From Arcobacter porcinus (GTDB lineage: Bacteria > Campylobacterota > Campylobacteria > Campylobacterales > Arcobacteraceae), in the NCBI RefSeq assembly GCF_004299785.2, contig NZ_CP036246.2:1954220-2018219 (forward strand): a stretch of 64,000 nt of DNA, written 5' to 3'. The notes under the pieces were generated by a model. The model did no database searches and had not been told where the DNA came from. It saw nothing but the letters and a program-made list of their open reading frames with translations. Numbering within the stretch: position 1 is the stretch's first letter; the number at the start of each line of letters is the position of its first letter. The translations under genes and the position numbers were made by a program. Below, in pieces: positions 56,027-63,982 of the stretch.

Positions 56027-57634
56027 TTGAATAAGCTATCTACATCTAAACTAATAATATTATCTTCTATATTTCTAAGCTCTTTTTATAATTTCAAGTT
56101 TTTTAAAGATATTATAAAAGTATATGGTTTTGAAGGTTTAAATTCTATTTATTTTATATCAACAATTATTTTATTAACTACTTTGATTACACTTTTTCTA
56201 GCAATTTTTAGCTCAAGATTTACAACTAAACCTCTTTTAATAGTTTTATTTACAGTTTCAGCTTTTGCTGCCTATTTTATGGATAGTTACAACATAGTAA
56301 TAGATAGTGAAATGATAAGAAATAGTATGCAAACTGATTTAAAAGAGTCTATGGATCTATTTAGTTTCAAACTTGTTTTATATATCATTTTTTTAGCAAT
56401 TATTCCTTCATATTTTGTATATAAAATAAAAATAGATTACAAATCTTTTAAAAAAGAAATTGTCTCAAAACTAAAAACTATAATTTTATCTATACTTCTT
56501 ATTGTAATTATTCTTTTCTCTTTTAGTAAGTTTTACACATCTTTTGCTAGAGAAAATAAACCTTTAAGATATAGTGCAAATCCAATATATTGGATTTATA
56601 GTATTGCAAATTATTTAGATAAAACTTTTGATACTATGCCAAAAGAGATGAAGGAAGTTGGTTTAGATTCAAAAGTTGTAGAACCTCCATTTGAACCAAA
56701 AGAGCTAATTATTTTAGTTGTTGGAGAAGCAGCAAGAGCTGATAAATTCTCATTAAATGGTTACAATAAAGAGACAAATCCTCTTTTAAAACAAGAAGAA
56801 GTAATAAGCTTCCCAAATATGTACTCTTGTGGAACATCAACTGCCCACTCTGTTCCTTGTATGTTCTCTATCTATCCAAGAGAACAATATAGTTATAAAA
56901 AAGGTGTTTCTACTCAAAATGTATTAGATGTTTTAAAAAATACTCAAGATATTTCAATTCTTTGGAGAGATAATAACTCTGATTCAAAAGGAGTTGCATT
57001 AAGAATAGATTATGAAGATTTTCAAACACCAAAAACAAATACAATTTGTGATGATGAGTGTAGAGATGAAGGCATGCTTGTTGGTTTAGATGACTATATA
57101 AAAAAGAATGATGGTAGAGATATTTTAATAGTTCTTCACCAAATGGGAAGTCATGGTCCTGCATATTATAAAAGATATCCAAAAGAGTTTGAAAAATTTA
57201 CTCCTGTTTGTAAAACAAATCAATTAGAAAATTGTACAAAAGAGGAGATAAACAATGCTTACGACAATACAATTTTATATACAGATTATTTTTTAAGTAA
57301 GAGTATAAATTTCCTAAAGAAATATTCTCAAACACATGAAACTGCACTAATATATATGGCTGATCATGGTGAAAGTTTAGGAGAAAATGGAATTTAACTT
57401 CATGGTGTTCCTTATGCAATTGCCCCTAAAGAGCAAAAAAATGTAGCTTCATTGATATGGATAGGAGATGGAGCAATTGAACATGAATATGATAAACAAA
57501 AATTAAAATCATATAAAGATAATACATTTTCACAAGATAATTTATTTCACACAATCTTGGGTATTTTCGAAGTTGAAACTGAAGTTTATAATAAAGATTT
57601 AGATATTTTAAATGACGCAAGAAAGGCTGAATAA
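56027..57634 (+). pseudogene. eptA: Phosphoethanolamine transferase EptA, interrupted by an in-frame stop
   Basis: The frame from TTG 56027 (AAGGA six bases before) encodes a sulfatase-type lipid A phosphoethanolamine transferase. It has five N-terminal membrane segments, then ILVVGEAARADKFSLNGY (catalytic-Thr region follows: CGTSTAHSVPCMFS) and MADHGESLGENGI. TAA at 57395-57397 then cuts it at 456 residues. Exactly in the same frame translation would resume as LHGVPYAIAPKEQ and run to a stop at 57634, total 535 codons, the normal family length. The stop sits where the family has Tyr (TAT or TAC). The lost end carries a conserved zinc-site His (LHG). It could be a pseudogene, a phase-variable or strain-specific nonsense mutation, or a sequencing error. 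Confidence 0.85.
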
Positions 57635-58283
57635 ACAAATAATAATTACAACTATTTTACTAATAGTTGTAATATCAATATTTGAACTAACAAATATTGA
57701 TATGATTTTTCAATCTTATTTATATGATCCCAGCAATAATAGTTGGCTAATAGATGAAAAGTATGCCCCTCTTTATATACTATTTTATAGTGGATTTAAA
57801 ACAATATTTATTGTTTTTTCTATTTTAATAATATTAATTACACTATTTCTAAAAAAGAATGTTTTGGTAAAAACTTATAAAAATGGATTAGTAATTTTAT
57901 CTTTATCTTTAATATTTGTTCCCTCTTTAGCTCTATTAAAAAATATTACAAATATGCCTTGTCCTTTTAATGTTATTGAATTTGGTGGAAAATATCCTGA
58001 AATTAAGTTATTTGAATCTTATCCAGAAGAGTTAACTCCACAATCAACATTAAAGTGTTATCCAGCTGGTCATGCAACAATGGGATTTTCTTTGATGGCA
58101 CTATATTTTCTCTTTAAAACTCCTAGAAATAAAAATATTGCTTTAACTTTTGGTATTATTATTGGTATTTTAACAGGTGGATATAAAATTCTAATTGGTG
58201 ACCACTTTTTGAGTCATACACTAATTACAATGATTCTTGCTTGGTTAACAATTTTAATTATTTCAAAATTAACCAAAAATTAG
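57612..58283 (+). CDS. PAP2-family phosphatase
   Basis: The 223-residue membrane protein has about six spans. The PAP2 motifs are CYPAGHATMGFSLMALYF (catalytic His) and GDHFLSHTLITMILAW (nucleophile His); the first motif is weak (CPFNVIEF). It overlaps the remnant of eptA by 23 bases. LpxE-type PAP2 enzymes remove lipid A phosphates, and a PAP2 next to eptA suggests the pair remodels lipid A. Loss of eptA may also reduce its translation if the two are coupled (inference). Confidence 0.85.
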   Translation: MTQERLNKQIIITTILLIVVISIFELTNIDMIFQSYLYDPSNNSWLIDEKYAPLYILFYSGFKTIFIVFSILIILITLFLKKNVLVKTYKNGLVILSLSLIFVPSLALLKNITNMPCPFNVIEFGGKYPEIKLFESYPEELTPQSTLKCYPAGHATMGFSLMALYFLFKTPRNKNIALTFGIIIGILTGGYKILIGDHFLSHTLITMILAWLTILIISKLTKN

Positions 58284-58294
58284 AATATTTCATG

Positions 58295-58300
58295 TATAAT
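58295..58300 (+). promoter_or_regulatory. -10 box for thyX
   Basis: An exact TATAAT in CATGTATAAT lies 32 bases before the thyX start. A TG precedes it as in extended -10 promoters, though without the usual extra base. No -35 box is evident. Confidence 0.45.
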
Positions 58301-58332
58301 TTTGCCTAAAAACTTAAAAAAAGGGATAATCA

Positions 58333-59154
58333 ATGATTGAATTAATAAATAAAAAAGAGAATATCTTTGATGACAATATCGCTTTTGTAGAGAATTGGGA
58401 TTTCTCAAGAGCCAATTTAGATGAAGAGAATAGAATAAGAGCGATTACTCAAGTTGCAAGTATTTGTTATCAAAATCCAAAAGCACTTGGAAGTGAAAGT
58501 CTTTATAATAGACTTATGGCAGAAAGTATGGGATTACCAAGTTCTAGTTTTGAATTTGTTCCTGTTTTACTTGATTATGAAAATGAAAAACATAGAGAGA
58601 TTTTAAATTTAGAGTATTCAAACTGTAAAAAGTTTGGAGAGCAACTTGATGATAAATATCTTCTTACAAATTATAGAGCTTTAGTTTATGATTATGAAAA
58701 TCTAAAAGAGTCTTTTTCATTTGATATTAGAACTATTTTTAATAATGAAGATGAGTGTAAAATAATCAAAGATTACTTCAAGGTATTTTTATATAAAGTT
58801 GATTTACCAACAAGAAGCCAGATGGTAAGACATAGAGTTTCTTGGCAAGAGCTAAGCAGAAGATATGTAAGTGGAAAAAAAGTTCCATTTGAGTTTTATA
58901 TTAGTGAAAAACTAAGAGGAAATGAAAAAGTACAAGAACTAATAGAAAAGAGTCAAGAGCTTTATTATGAATTATTAGAACTAAAAATTAAACCACAAGA
59001 AGCAAGAAGAGTTATTCCTCAAATGGGATATTCTCAAATTTGGGGAGCATTTTTACCAAGACAACTTGATAACTATTTCAAATTGAGACTTGATGAAACA
59101 GCTCAATGGGAAATAAGGCAAACTGCTTTAGCAATGCAAGAGTTAATAAAATGA
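58333..59154 (+). CDS. thyX: FAD-dependent thymidylate synthase ThyX, unusual signature
   Basis: The 273-residue protein carries a ThyX core. RSQMVRHRVSWQELSRRY (RHR at 166-168) corresponds to the signature RHR-X7-S but has only six residues between RHR and Ser. The C-terminal part (KPQEARRVIPQMGYSQ, FLPRQLDNYFKLRLDETAQWEIRQTALAM) fits the flavin and dUMP site of ThyX. It makes dTMP from dUMP with methylene-tetrahydrofolate and NADPH. The N-terminal 90 residues are longer than in the short Helicobacter/Campylobacter enzymes. The next gene overlaps its stop by four bases. Confidence 0.87.
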   Translation: MIELINKKENIFDDNIAFVENWDFSRANLDEENRIRAITQVASICYQNPKALGSESLYNRLMAESMGLPSSSFEFVPVLLDYENEKHREILNLEYSNCKKFGEQLDDKYLLTNYRALVYDYENLKESFSFDIRTIFNNEDECKIIKDYFKVFLYKVDLPTRSQMVRHRVSWQELSRRYVSGKKVPFEFYISEKLRGNEKVQELIEKSQELYYELLELKIKPQEARRVIPQMGYSQIWGAFLPRQLDNYFKLRLDETAQWEIRQTALAMQELIK

Positions 59155-59768
59155 CGGCATTAGAAATTGCTGATATCATAGGGACTATTTCCTTTGCTCT
59201 TAGTGGATTTCTAATAGCTGTTTACTACAGACTTGATATATTTGGAGTTTTTACTTCTGCTTTTTTAACTGCTTTTGGTGGTGGGATATTAAGAGATGTT
59301 TTTGCTGGAAAAACTCCTTATATTTTTACTTCTGAATTACCTTTAATCCTTGTTGTTTCAACTGTTTTAATTGCTATATTATTTAAACTTCATAAAATTA
59401 TAGATATTGAAAAGAGATGGGCATTTATAGTTTCAGATGCTATTGGATTATCATCTTTTGCTATTACAGGAGCAATAATAGCTTTAGAAAAAGATTTAAA
59501 CTTTTTAGGGGTTGTGCTTCTTTCTTTTATTACAGCTGTTGGTGGTGGAACAATAAGAGATACTTTAATAAATAGAATTCCTTTTATTTTAGTCTCTGAA
59601 TTCTATGCAACTATTGCAATGTTTATTGGAACTATTGTATATTTTTTAGATATTTTTGAATTAAGAAATATTTTTACTCTTAGTATTATTTTTGTATTTG
59701 GAGTTTTAATAAGAGTTTTAGCCTATTACAAGCAGTGGCATTTACCAACTTTATCAAAAGATAATTAA
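59151..59768 (+). CDS. TRIC/YadS (UPF0126) membrane channel
   Basis: The 205-residue protein has seven hydrophobic segments in two related halves. Each half has the family motif GGG-IRD: FGGGILRDVFAGKTP and VGGGTIRDTLINRIP. Bacterial TRIC proteins are trimeric potassium-type cation channels. I take the ATG at 59151, which overlaps the thyX stop (ATGA), rather than the longer frame starting inside thyX. Confidence 0.87.
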   Translation: MTALEIADIIGTISFALSGFLIAVYYRLDIFGVFTSAFLTAFGGGILRDVFAGKTPYIFTSELPLILVVSTVLIAILFKLHKIIDIEKRWAFIVSDAIGLSSFAITGAIIALEKDLNFLGVVLLSFITAVGGGTIRDTLINRIPFILVSEFYATIAMFIGTIVYFLDIFELRNIFTLSIIFVFGVLIRVLAYYKQWHLPTLSKDN

Positions 59769-59821
59769 TCTATTGTTTACTTTACAAAGATAGAATCTTA
59801 AAAAAATTTTAAGGAAAATTG

Positions 59822-60280
59822 ATGAAAAAACTACTAATTTTAGCTTTATTGGCTCTTGGATTAAATGCAAATCCTCTAACTATTGATTCAAATATTGATG
59901 GAATAAAAATAAAAGATCAATTTGAAAAAGAACATATTTTAGATACAAATATAAAAACTGTATTGTTTGCAAGTGATAAAGGATCAAGTGATTTATTAAG
60001 AGATTATCTTTTACCATTAAGTGAAAAAGAGAATATTTTAGATAGAAATTCTGCTGTTTATGTAGCTGATATCTCTGGAATGCCTTCAATTATCTCTAAA
60101 TTTATCGCTTTACCAAAAATGAAAAAATACCCTTTTTCAGTTTTACTTTTAGATGATACAAATAAAGATAATTTTACTAAAGAAGATGGAAAAATAATCG
60201 TTTATAGTTTAGAAGATGGAAAAGTTACTGAAATAAGAAAAATTTCTACTACTGAAGAGTTATCAGAGATTATAAAATAG
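59822..60280 (+). CDS. Periplasmic protein of unknown function, 152 residues
   Basis: The protein has a clear signal peptide (MKKLLILALLALGLNA). A compact alpha/beta domain follows (TVLFASDKGSSDLLRDYLLPL, AVYVADISGMPSIISKFI, YPFSVLLLDD), with a thioredoxin-like strand order but no CxxC. Similar proteins are annotated only as conserved hypotheticals in this phylum. The ATG at 59822 follows AAGGAAAATTG; a TTG directly before it is not needed. Confidence 0.78.
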   Translation: MKKLLILALLALGLNANPLTIDSNIDGIKIKDQFEKEHILDTNIKTVLFASDKGSSDLLRDYLLPLSEKENILDRNSAVYVADISGMPSIISKFIALPKMKKYPFSVLLLDDTNKDNFTKEDGKIIVYSLEDGKVTEIRKISTTEELSEIIK

Positions 60281-60307
60281 AGAGTAGTTTAAAACTACTC
60301 TCTATTT
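60275..60307. terminator. Bidirectional terminator
   Basis: A 15-base perfect stem (60275-60289 with 60293-60307) with a TAA loop, followed on the plus strand by ATTTTTT. It separates the periplasmic-protein gene from the convergent large accessory gene. Confidence 0.88.
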
Positions 60308-60312
60308 ATTTT

Positions 60313-61743
60313 TTACACATAAATCTCTAAAGGTTCAATTTTATTCAAAATCTGCATTAAATCTTCCTCTTTTTTTGGTTCAAAGTTTGGAATATTGTTT
60401 AATCCAATTTTTGATAATTCATTGAGTAATTTTCCATAATGATTTATCTGTGCTTCTTGCAAATCTTTAGAAAAAGCATATTTTGATTGAACACTTTTTT
60501 TATACAATTCAAAAATATCTTCTCCTTTGTTAGTTAAAAATCTTCCGTTCTCTTCTTTTAAATCATTTAGATTAAATCCTGTTACATTTGAAATTTCATT
60601 TATTAAATCATATTTATTTATGCTTTGAGTATATTGATTAATTATTTTTAAAACTGAAATATCACTATCATAATCAAAATTTGAAAATTTTTCTTTCATT
60701 TCATCAATCCAACTATTTTTACCTGTTCCAAAATTCTCTTTTTGTCCTATATCATAAAAGCTTCCATTTTCATACTCTATTGAAAGTATTAAATCAGGAA
60801 CATTTTCAAATCCTTTTCTTGCTAGTTCTGTAAGCTGATTTTGTTGCTCAATTAGTACATAATTTCTTTCCATTTCAGTTAATGATTTTCTATGTCCAAA
60901 ATTCTCTTTATATATTTCAAATACATCAACTCCATCAGGAGTTAAAAATTTATCACCTTTTAATTCTAAATCTGCTAGATTATAGCCAGTTACTTCTTTT
61001 ACGGAATTTACTATATTAAGTTTATCTTGTTTCTCTTTTGTAAATTGACTATTTTCTTCAAATTTACTTCTTATTATATGTGAAAATAGTTGTTTTACAT
61101 TTTCACTATTTTTATTTAAAATATCTTCTATAGTTTTTGCTAAGTCATCATCTTTTGCACCATTTACCTTTAGTGTAAAATAGTTTGGTTCTATTGTAAA
61201 TATTAGTTTTTCATCTTTTGGGATAGTTATTCCATAATTATTTAATATAGTTTGAAATTGATTATTTACTGATTCTCTATTAAAAACTCTTTCTTCAGCT
61301 CTTTCTACATAATCATTTGGTGGTTTTATATTATTTCTAGTTAGAATTGGATCTAAATATGCATAATTACCTTCAAATCCTCTTTGTCTATCATATTCAT
61401 TATGAAATGCAGCAAATCTTTCATCTTGTGTTAAATCTTTTACATAATAAGAATAATTTGGGTCATTATATTTTCTATAAACATGATTTAATGGGTTTTC
61501 AAATTTTTTATTATCTTCAACTACTTTTCTATAATAATCATTTATAACTTTATGTATAGCTTCTTTTTTTTCATTTACATAACCATTCCTAGCTTGTATA
61601 ATTGTTTCGTTTGAACTTAAATCCAGTTTTACAGCTTCATTTATAGATTTATTATCATCTACTTTAGTAATACTACTACTTTGAGTTACTTTTATTCCAC
61701 TTTGTGAGCTAAACGATTGTGGTATATTTGAACTTATTATCAT
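60313..61743 (-). CDS. Uncharacterised protein with tandem repeat, DUF4885-like
   Basis: The 476-residue protein has no signal peptide or membrane span. The region about 60-125 (HKVINDYYRKVVEDNKKF, HVYRKYNDP, KDLTQDERFAAFHNEYDR) resembles DUF4885, a tentative match. Two copies of an approx. 75-residue unit follow: 244-318 and 381-454, each with VTG(Y/F)NL-DL, (K/R)FLT--G-D(V/I)FE(I/L)YK and a final LARKGFENVPD or LSKIGLNNIPN. The Ser/Thr/Gln-rich start is disordered, like proteins sent out by the flagellar export route, though that is only a resemblance. ATG 61743 is favoured by AAAGGAAAT seven bases before. Function unknown. Confidence 0.75.
   Translation of the reverse strand: MIISSNIPQSFSSQSGIKVTQSSSITKVDDNKSINEAVKLDLSSNETIIQARNGYVNEKKEAIHKVINDYYRKVVEDNKKFENPLNHVYRKYNDPNYSYYVKDLTQDERFAAFHNEYDRQRGFEGNYAYLDPILTRNNIKPPNDYVERAEERVFNRESVNNQFQTILNNYGITIPKDEKLIFTIEPNYFTLKVNGAKDDDLAKTIEDILNKNSENVKQLFSHIIRSKFEENSQFTKEKQDKLNIVNSVKEVTGYNLADLELKGDKFLTPDGVDVFEIYKENFGHRKSLTEMERNYVLIEQQNQLTELARKGFENVPDLILSIEYENGSFYDIGQKENFGTGKNSWIDEMKEKFSNFDYDSDISVLKIINQYTQSINKYDLINEISNVTGFNLNDLKEENGRFLTNKGEDIFELYKKSVQSKYAFSKDLQEAQINHYGKLLNELSKIGLNNIPNFEPKKEEDLMQILNKIEPLEIYV
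60382..60603 (-). repeat. Protein-level repeat unit B
   Basis: This encodes residues 381-454 of the DUF4885-like protein, the second copy of the unit with FNLNDL, GRFLTNKGEDIFELYK and LSKIGLNNIPN. The match to unit A is at protein level; the DNA is diverged. Confidence 0.65.
60790..61014 (-). repeat. Protein-level repeat unit A
   Basis: This encodes residues 244-318 of the DUF4885-like protein, the first copy with YNLADL, DKFLTPDGVDVFEIYK and LARKGFENVPD. Confidence 0.65.
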
Positions 61744-61824
61744 AGAATTTCCTTTTTTCATACAATTCTTAATATTAGATAAATTATATAACTTTAAACT
61801 TTAATTTAAATTAAATATATTACG

Positions 61825-61838
61825 ATAACGATCATTAT
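61825..61838. promoter_or_regulatory. Possible Fur-like palindrome before the secreted-protein gene
   Basis: ATAACGATCATTAT is a near-palindrome resembling half of a Fur box, 19 bases before the probable true start at 61857. Only a rough match; other repressors are as likely. Confidence 0.25.
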
Positions 61839-61901
61839 TTATAAAAAGGAAATATTATATTTAAATTTAGTTTTAAACCGTTACTAAAATCTATTTTAGT
61901 T

Positions 61902-62705
61902 ATGTTATTTGGTTTTGTATTTACTACAAATGCTTTTGCTACAATTACTGGTAATAATTCTATTTCTACTGCTTATGATATGGGTTATTGGCAATATCAA
62001 AATTATGATGTTACATATTTAGCTCCTGATCAAAGTGAAGCTTATTATAAATTTACTGCTAATGCTGGAGACAAAGTTTATGCTAGAACTTCTTATGATA
62101 GTTATACTGGAATGAGTATTTCAACTGTAACAAATGGAGGAATCCCAATTGAAACAAAAACAGAAGTAATTAATGTTAGTTCTTATGATCCATTTATTTT
62201 CGTAAATATAGATTCTACTTCAAATGGACAAGTTTTTTATATAAAAGTTACTAGAGGAAGCTTTTCAGGAGATATGTATTTTACAGTTAGAGTTTTTGAT
62301 AGGATAAAATCAGGAAGTGGTGTTTATGATTTTTCTGGAACGGCAACAAATACTGGAAATACTATAGGTGGTAGTGGAAAAGATTCTACAATAATATATG
62401 CAAATTTGACAAGTAATCCTACTATTCCATCTGGTGCAAAAGTAAAAAATATCACAACAACAGGTTCTCAATCACCAGTTCAAGGAAATGTATGGCATAA
62501 ACTTCAATCAGGTAGTACTTGGTACACTTCGACAATATCAAGTTCATCAAATGGTTCATATAATATAACTTTAGCAAATAACTTAGATGTTGCACAAAAT
62601 TGGGGATTTAGATATAACACAAAAGCAGTTGGTGCTTCGACTATGTCAAATGTCAAAGCTACTATTCAATATGAATATGATGAAACTTTAGGGTTTAAAC
62701 CTTAG
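61902..62705 (+). CDS. Secreted beta-rich protein, start codon probably ATA at 61857
   Basis: I do not recognise this protein. From ATG 61902 it has 267 residues, but its first 13 (MLFGFVFTTNAFA) are only the hydrophobic half of a signal peptide. The same frame reads back without stop through a basic stretch, FKFSFKPLLKSILV, to ATA at 61857. That ATA lies six bases after AAAAAGGA, exactly where an ATG is expected. The mature part is Ser/Thr/Asn/Gly-rich with many predicted strands (SEAYYKFTANAGDKVYAR, FYIKVTRGSFSGDMYFTVRVFD, VWHKLQSGSTWYTSTI). Two domains are likely, before and after about residue 145. No Cys occur. It may be exported if ATA works as a start, or be a recent start-codon mutant. 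Confidence 0.65.
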   Translation: MLFGFVFTTNAFATITGNNSISTAYDMGYWQYQNYDVTYLAPDQSEAYYKFTANAGDKVYARTSYDSYTGMSISTVTNGGIPIETKTEVINVSSYDPFIFVNIDSTSNGQVFYIKVTRGSFSGDMYFTVRVFDRIKSGSGVYDFSGTATNTGNTIGGSGKDSTIIYANLTSNPTIPSGAKVKNITTTGSQSPVQGNVWHKLQSGSTWYTSTISSSSNGSYNITLANNLDVAQNWGFRYNTKAVGASTMSNVKATIQYEYDETLGFKP

Positions 62706-62716
62706 TTAAAAAGTAA

Positions 62717-62739
62717 AAGAGAAGTTTTAAACTTCTCTT
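62717..62739. terminator. Bidirectional terminator between the secreted-protein gene and purN
   Basis: AAGAGAAG pairs with CTTCTCTT (62717-62724, 62732-62739), and the inner bases can add three A-T pairs. A-rich DNA flanks it on both sides. It lies between convergent stops at 62705 and 62752. Confidence 0.65.
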
Positions 62740-62751
62740 AAAAAATAAATT

Positions 62752-63333
62752 TTAAGCTAAAACTTTTTTAAATGCCTCAACTATTGCAATCTTTTCTAAA
62801 TCTTTTATTTTAATCTCTAAAGTTTCAGCTGTTTCATTTTCACTTAATTTTAACTCTTTTATTAGTATTTTTTCACCTTCATCATAATTCTCATTTACAT
62901 AGTGTATCGTAACACCTGATTTTTTCTCACCATTTTTTACAACAGCTTGATGAACAAAATTTCCATACATTCCAGCTCCACCATAAATTGAAGGTAAAAT
63001 TGCAGGATGAGTATTTATAATTTTATTTGGAAAAGTTTTAAGCATATTTTCCTCTATTTTTTTCATATAACCTGATAAAAATATATAATCACAATCAAAC
63101 TCTTTTAGAGTTTGTGCAATTTTTAAATCAATATTATCTTCTGGAAAAAGTTTTTGATTTATTACAAAAGATTTTACTCCATAATTTTTTGCTTTTTCTA
63201 AAACTCCAGCATTACTATTATTTGTAATTATTACTTCAACTTTTGCATTTAAAATTCCAGATTCTATCGCTTTTTGAATTGTTTCAAATCCACTTCCATT
63301 ATAAGATGCCAAAATTCCTATTTTTTTTACCAT
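62752..63333 (-). CDS. purN: Phosphoribosylglycinamide formyltransferase
   Basis: The 193-residue protein is PurN: KKIGILASYNGSGFETI at the start (GAR phosphate loop), ITNNSNAGVLEKA, the active-site region FLSGYMKKI, NKIINTHPAILPSIYGGAGMYG (catalytic His after Asn) and SGVTIHYVNENYDEGEKI with catalytic Asp. It adds a formyl group in purine synthesis. It starts 2 bases after the ruvC stop, so they are cotranscribed. Confidence 0.95.
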   Translation of the reverse strand: MVKKIGILASYNGSGFETIQKAIESGILNAKVEVIITNNSNAGVLEKAKNYGVKSFVINQKLFPEDNIDLKIAQTLKEFDCDYIFLSGYMKKIEENMLKTFPNKIINTHPAILPSIYGGAGMYGNFVHQAVVKNGEKKSGVTIHYVNENYDEGEKILIKELKLSENETAETLEIKIKDLEKIAIVEAFKKVLA

Positions 63334-63335
63334 TT

Positions 63336-63815
63336 TTATCCTTTTACTCTTTGAGAATGTGTTAATGCAATTGCGATTGCATCAGTTATATCAAGTGGTT
63401 TTATCTCTTTTTTAATTCCTAATAATCTTTTTACCATAAAAGATACTTGCTCTTTTGTAGCTTTTCCATTTCCTGTAACTGCTTGTTTTACTTGAAGTGG
63501 AGTATATTCAGCAAAATTTCCGAACTCTTGTAAAACTTTTAAAGAGATTGCTCCACGAAATTGTGCTAATTTTATAACAGTTTTTGGATTAAAAGCATAA
63601 AACATATCTTCAATTGAAACTTCATCTATTTTATGATTATTAAAAACCAAATCCAAACCTTCTGTCATCTCAACAATTTGCTCTTGCAAAATAGTTGTTT
63701 TTATCTTTATTAATCCTGCTTCAATAAGTTTTAATTCTCTTCCCGATTTTTCAATAACTGCATATCCACAATTTCTAGTTCCTGGATCAATTCCTAATAT
63801 TTTCACTCTATTCAC
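63336..63815 (-). CDS. ruvC: Holliday junction resolvase RuvC
   Basis: The 159-residue protein has the RuvC catalytic residues: Asp in [17 protein letters not shown], Glu in [15 protein letters not shown], and the C-terminal acidic pair in [13 protein letters not shown]. It cuts four-way junctions during recombination. The start is a GTG: either 63815 or 63806, three codons later; neither has a strong ribosome-binding site. Its upstream region holds the DnaA-box cluster at the right edge, as expected for the ruvC-dnaA gap of this phylum. Confidence 0.95.
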   Translation of the reverse strand: MNRVKILGIDPGTRNCGYAVIEKSGRELKLIEAGLIKIKTTILQEQIVEMTEGLDLVFNNHKIDEVSIEDMFYAFNPKTVIKLAQFRGAISLKVLQEFGNFAEYTPLQVKQAVTGNGKATKEQVSFMVKRLLGIKKEIKPLDITDAIAIALTHSQRVKG

Positions 63816-63831
63816 TCTTTTTTATAAATAA

Positions 63832-63952
63832 TTATTCACATTTTAAAAGCTGATTATATCGTAATAACTTAAAAGATAAAAAAACTATTCACATTTTTAA
63901 TCACATTTATAAATATAAAATTTAAGATATTTTCACATAAAGCTTATTTACA
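63832..63952 (+). other. DnaA-box cluster, putative oriC upstream of dnaA
   Basis: Within 121 very AT-rich bases there are five same-strand 9-mers like the Campylobacterota DnaA box TTATTCACA: an exact copy at 63832-63840, CTATTCACA at 63885-63893, TTAATCACA at 63897-63905, ATTTTCACA at 63929-63937 and TTATTTACA at 63944-63952. The stretches between them are AT-rich enough for unwinding. In several Campylobacterota the origin lies between ruvC and dnaA or around dnaA, so dnaA should start just beyond 64000. That the chromosome is numbered from dnaA would explain why the window ends here (inference). Confidence 0.75.
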
Positions 63953-63963
63953 ATTTTTTTAGC

Positions 63964-63982
63964 TATAATAAGTGCTTATAAT
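63964..63982 (+). promoter_or_regulatory. Possible dnaA promoter (-10 boxes)
   Basis: Two exact TATAAT hexamers, 63964-63969 and 63977-63982, lie in the last 40 bases on the plus strand, right after the DnaA boxes. They would serve a gene beginning beyond the window, most likely dnaA. Confidence 0.4.

Noticed and set aside
57452..57634. A separate 60-residue gene starting at TTG 57452
   Set aside because: It is in the same frame as the broken eptA gene and matches the missing C-terminus of that family; it is the remnant after the nonsense codon.
61825..61838. A firm Fur box before the secreted-protein gene
   Set aside because: Only a short imperfect palindrome matches; the full 19-base Fur pattern is not there, so I list it only as a weak possibility.
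60313..62705. Toxin-antitoxin, phage-defence or contact-dependent system made of the two divergent accessory genes
   Set aside because: Neither protein shows nuclease, ATPase, immunity or toxin motifs, sizes do not fit such pairs, and no mobility genes flank them.
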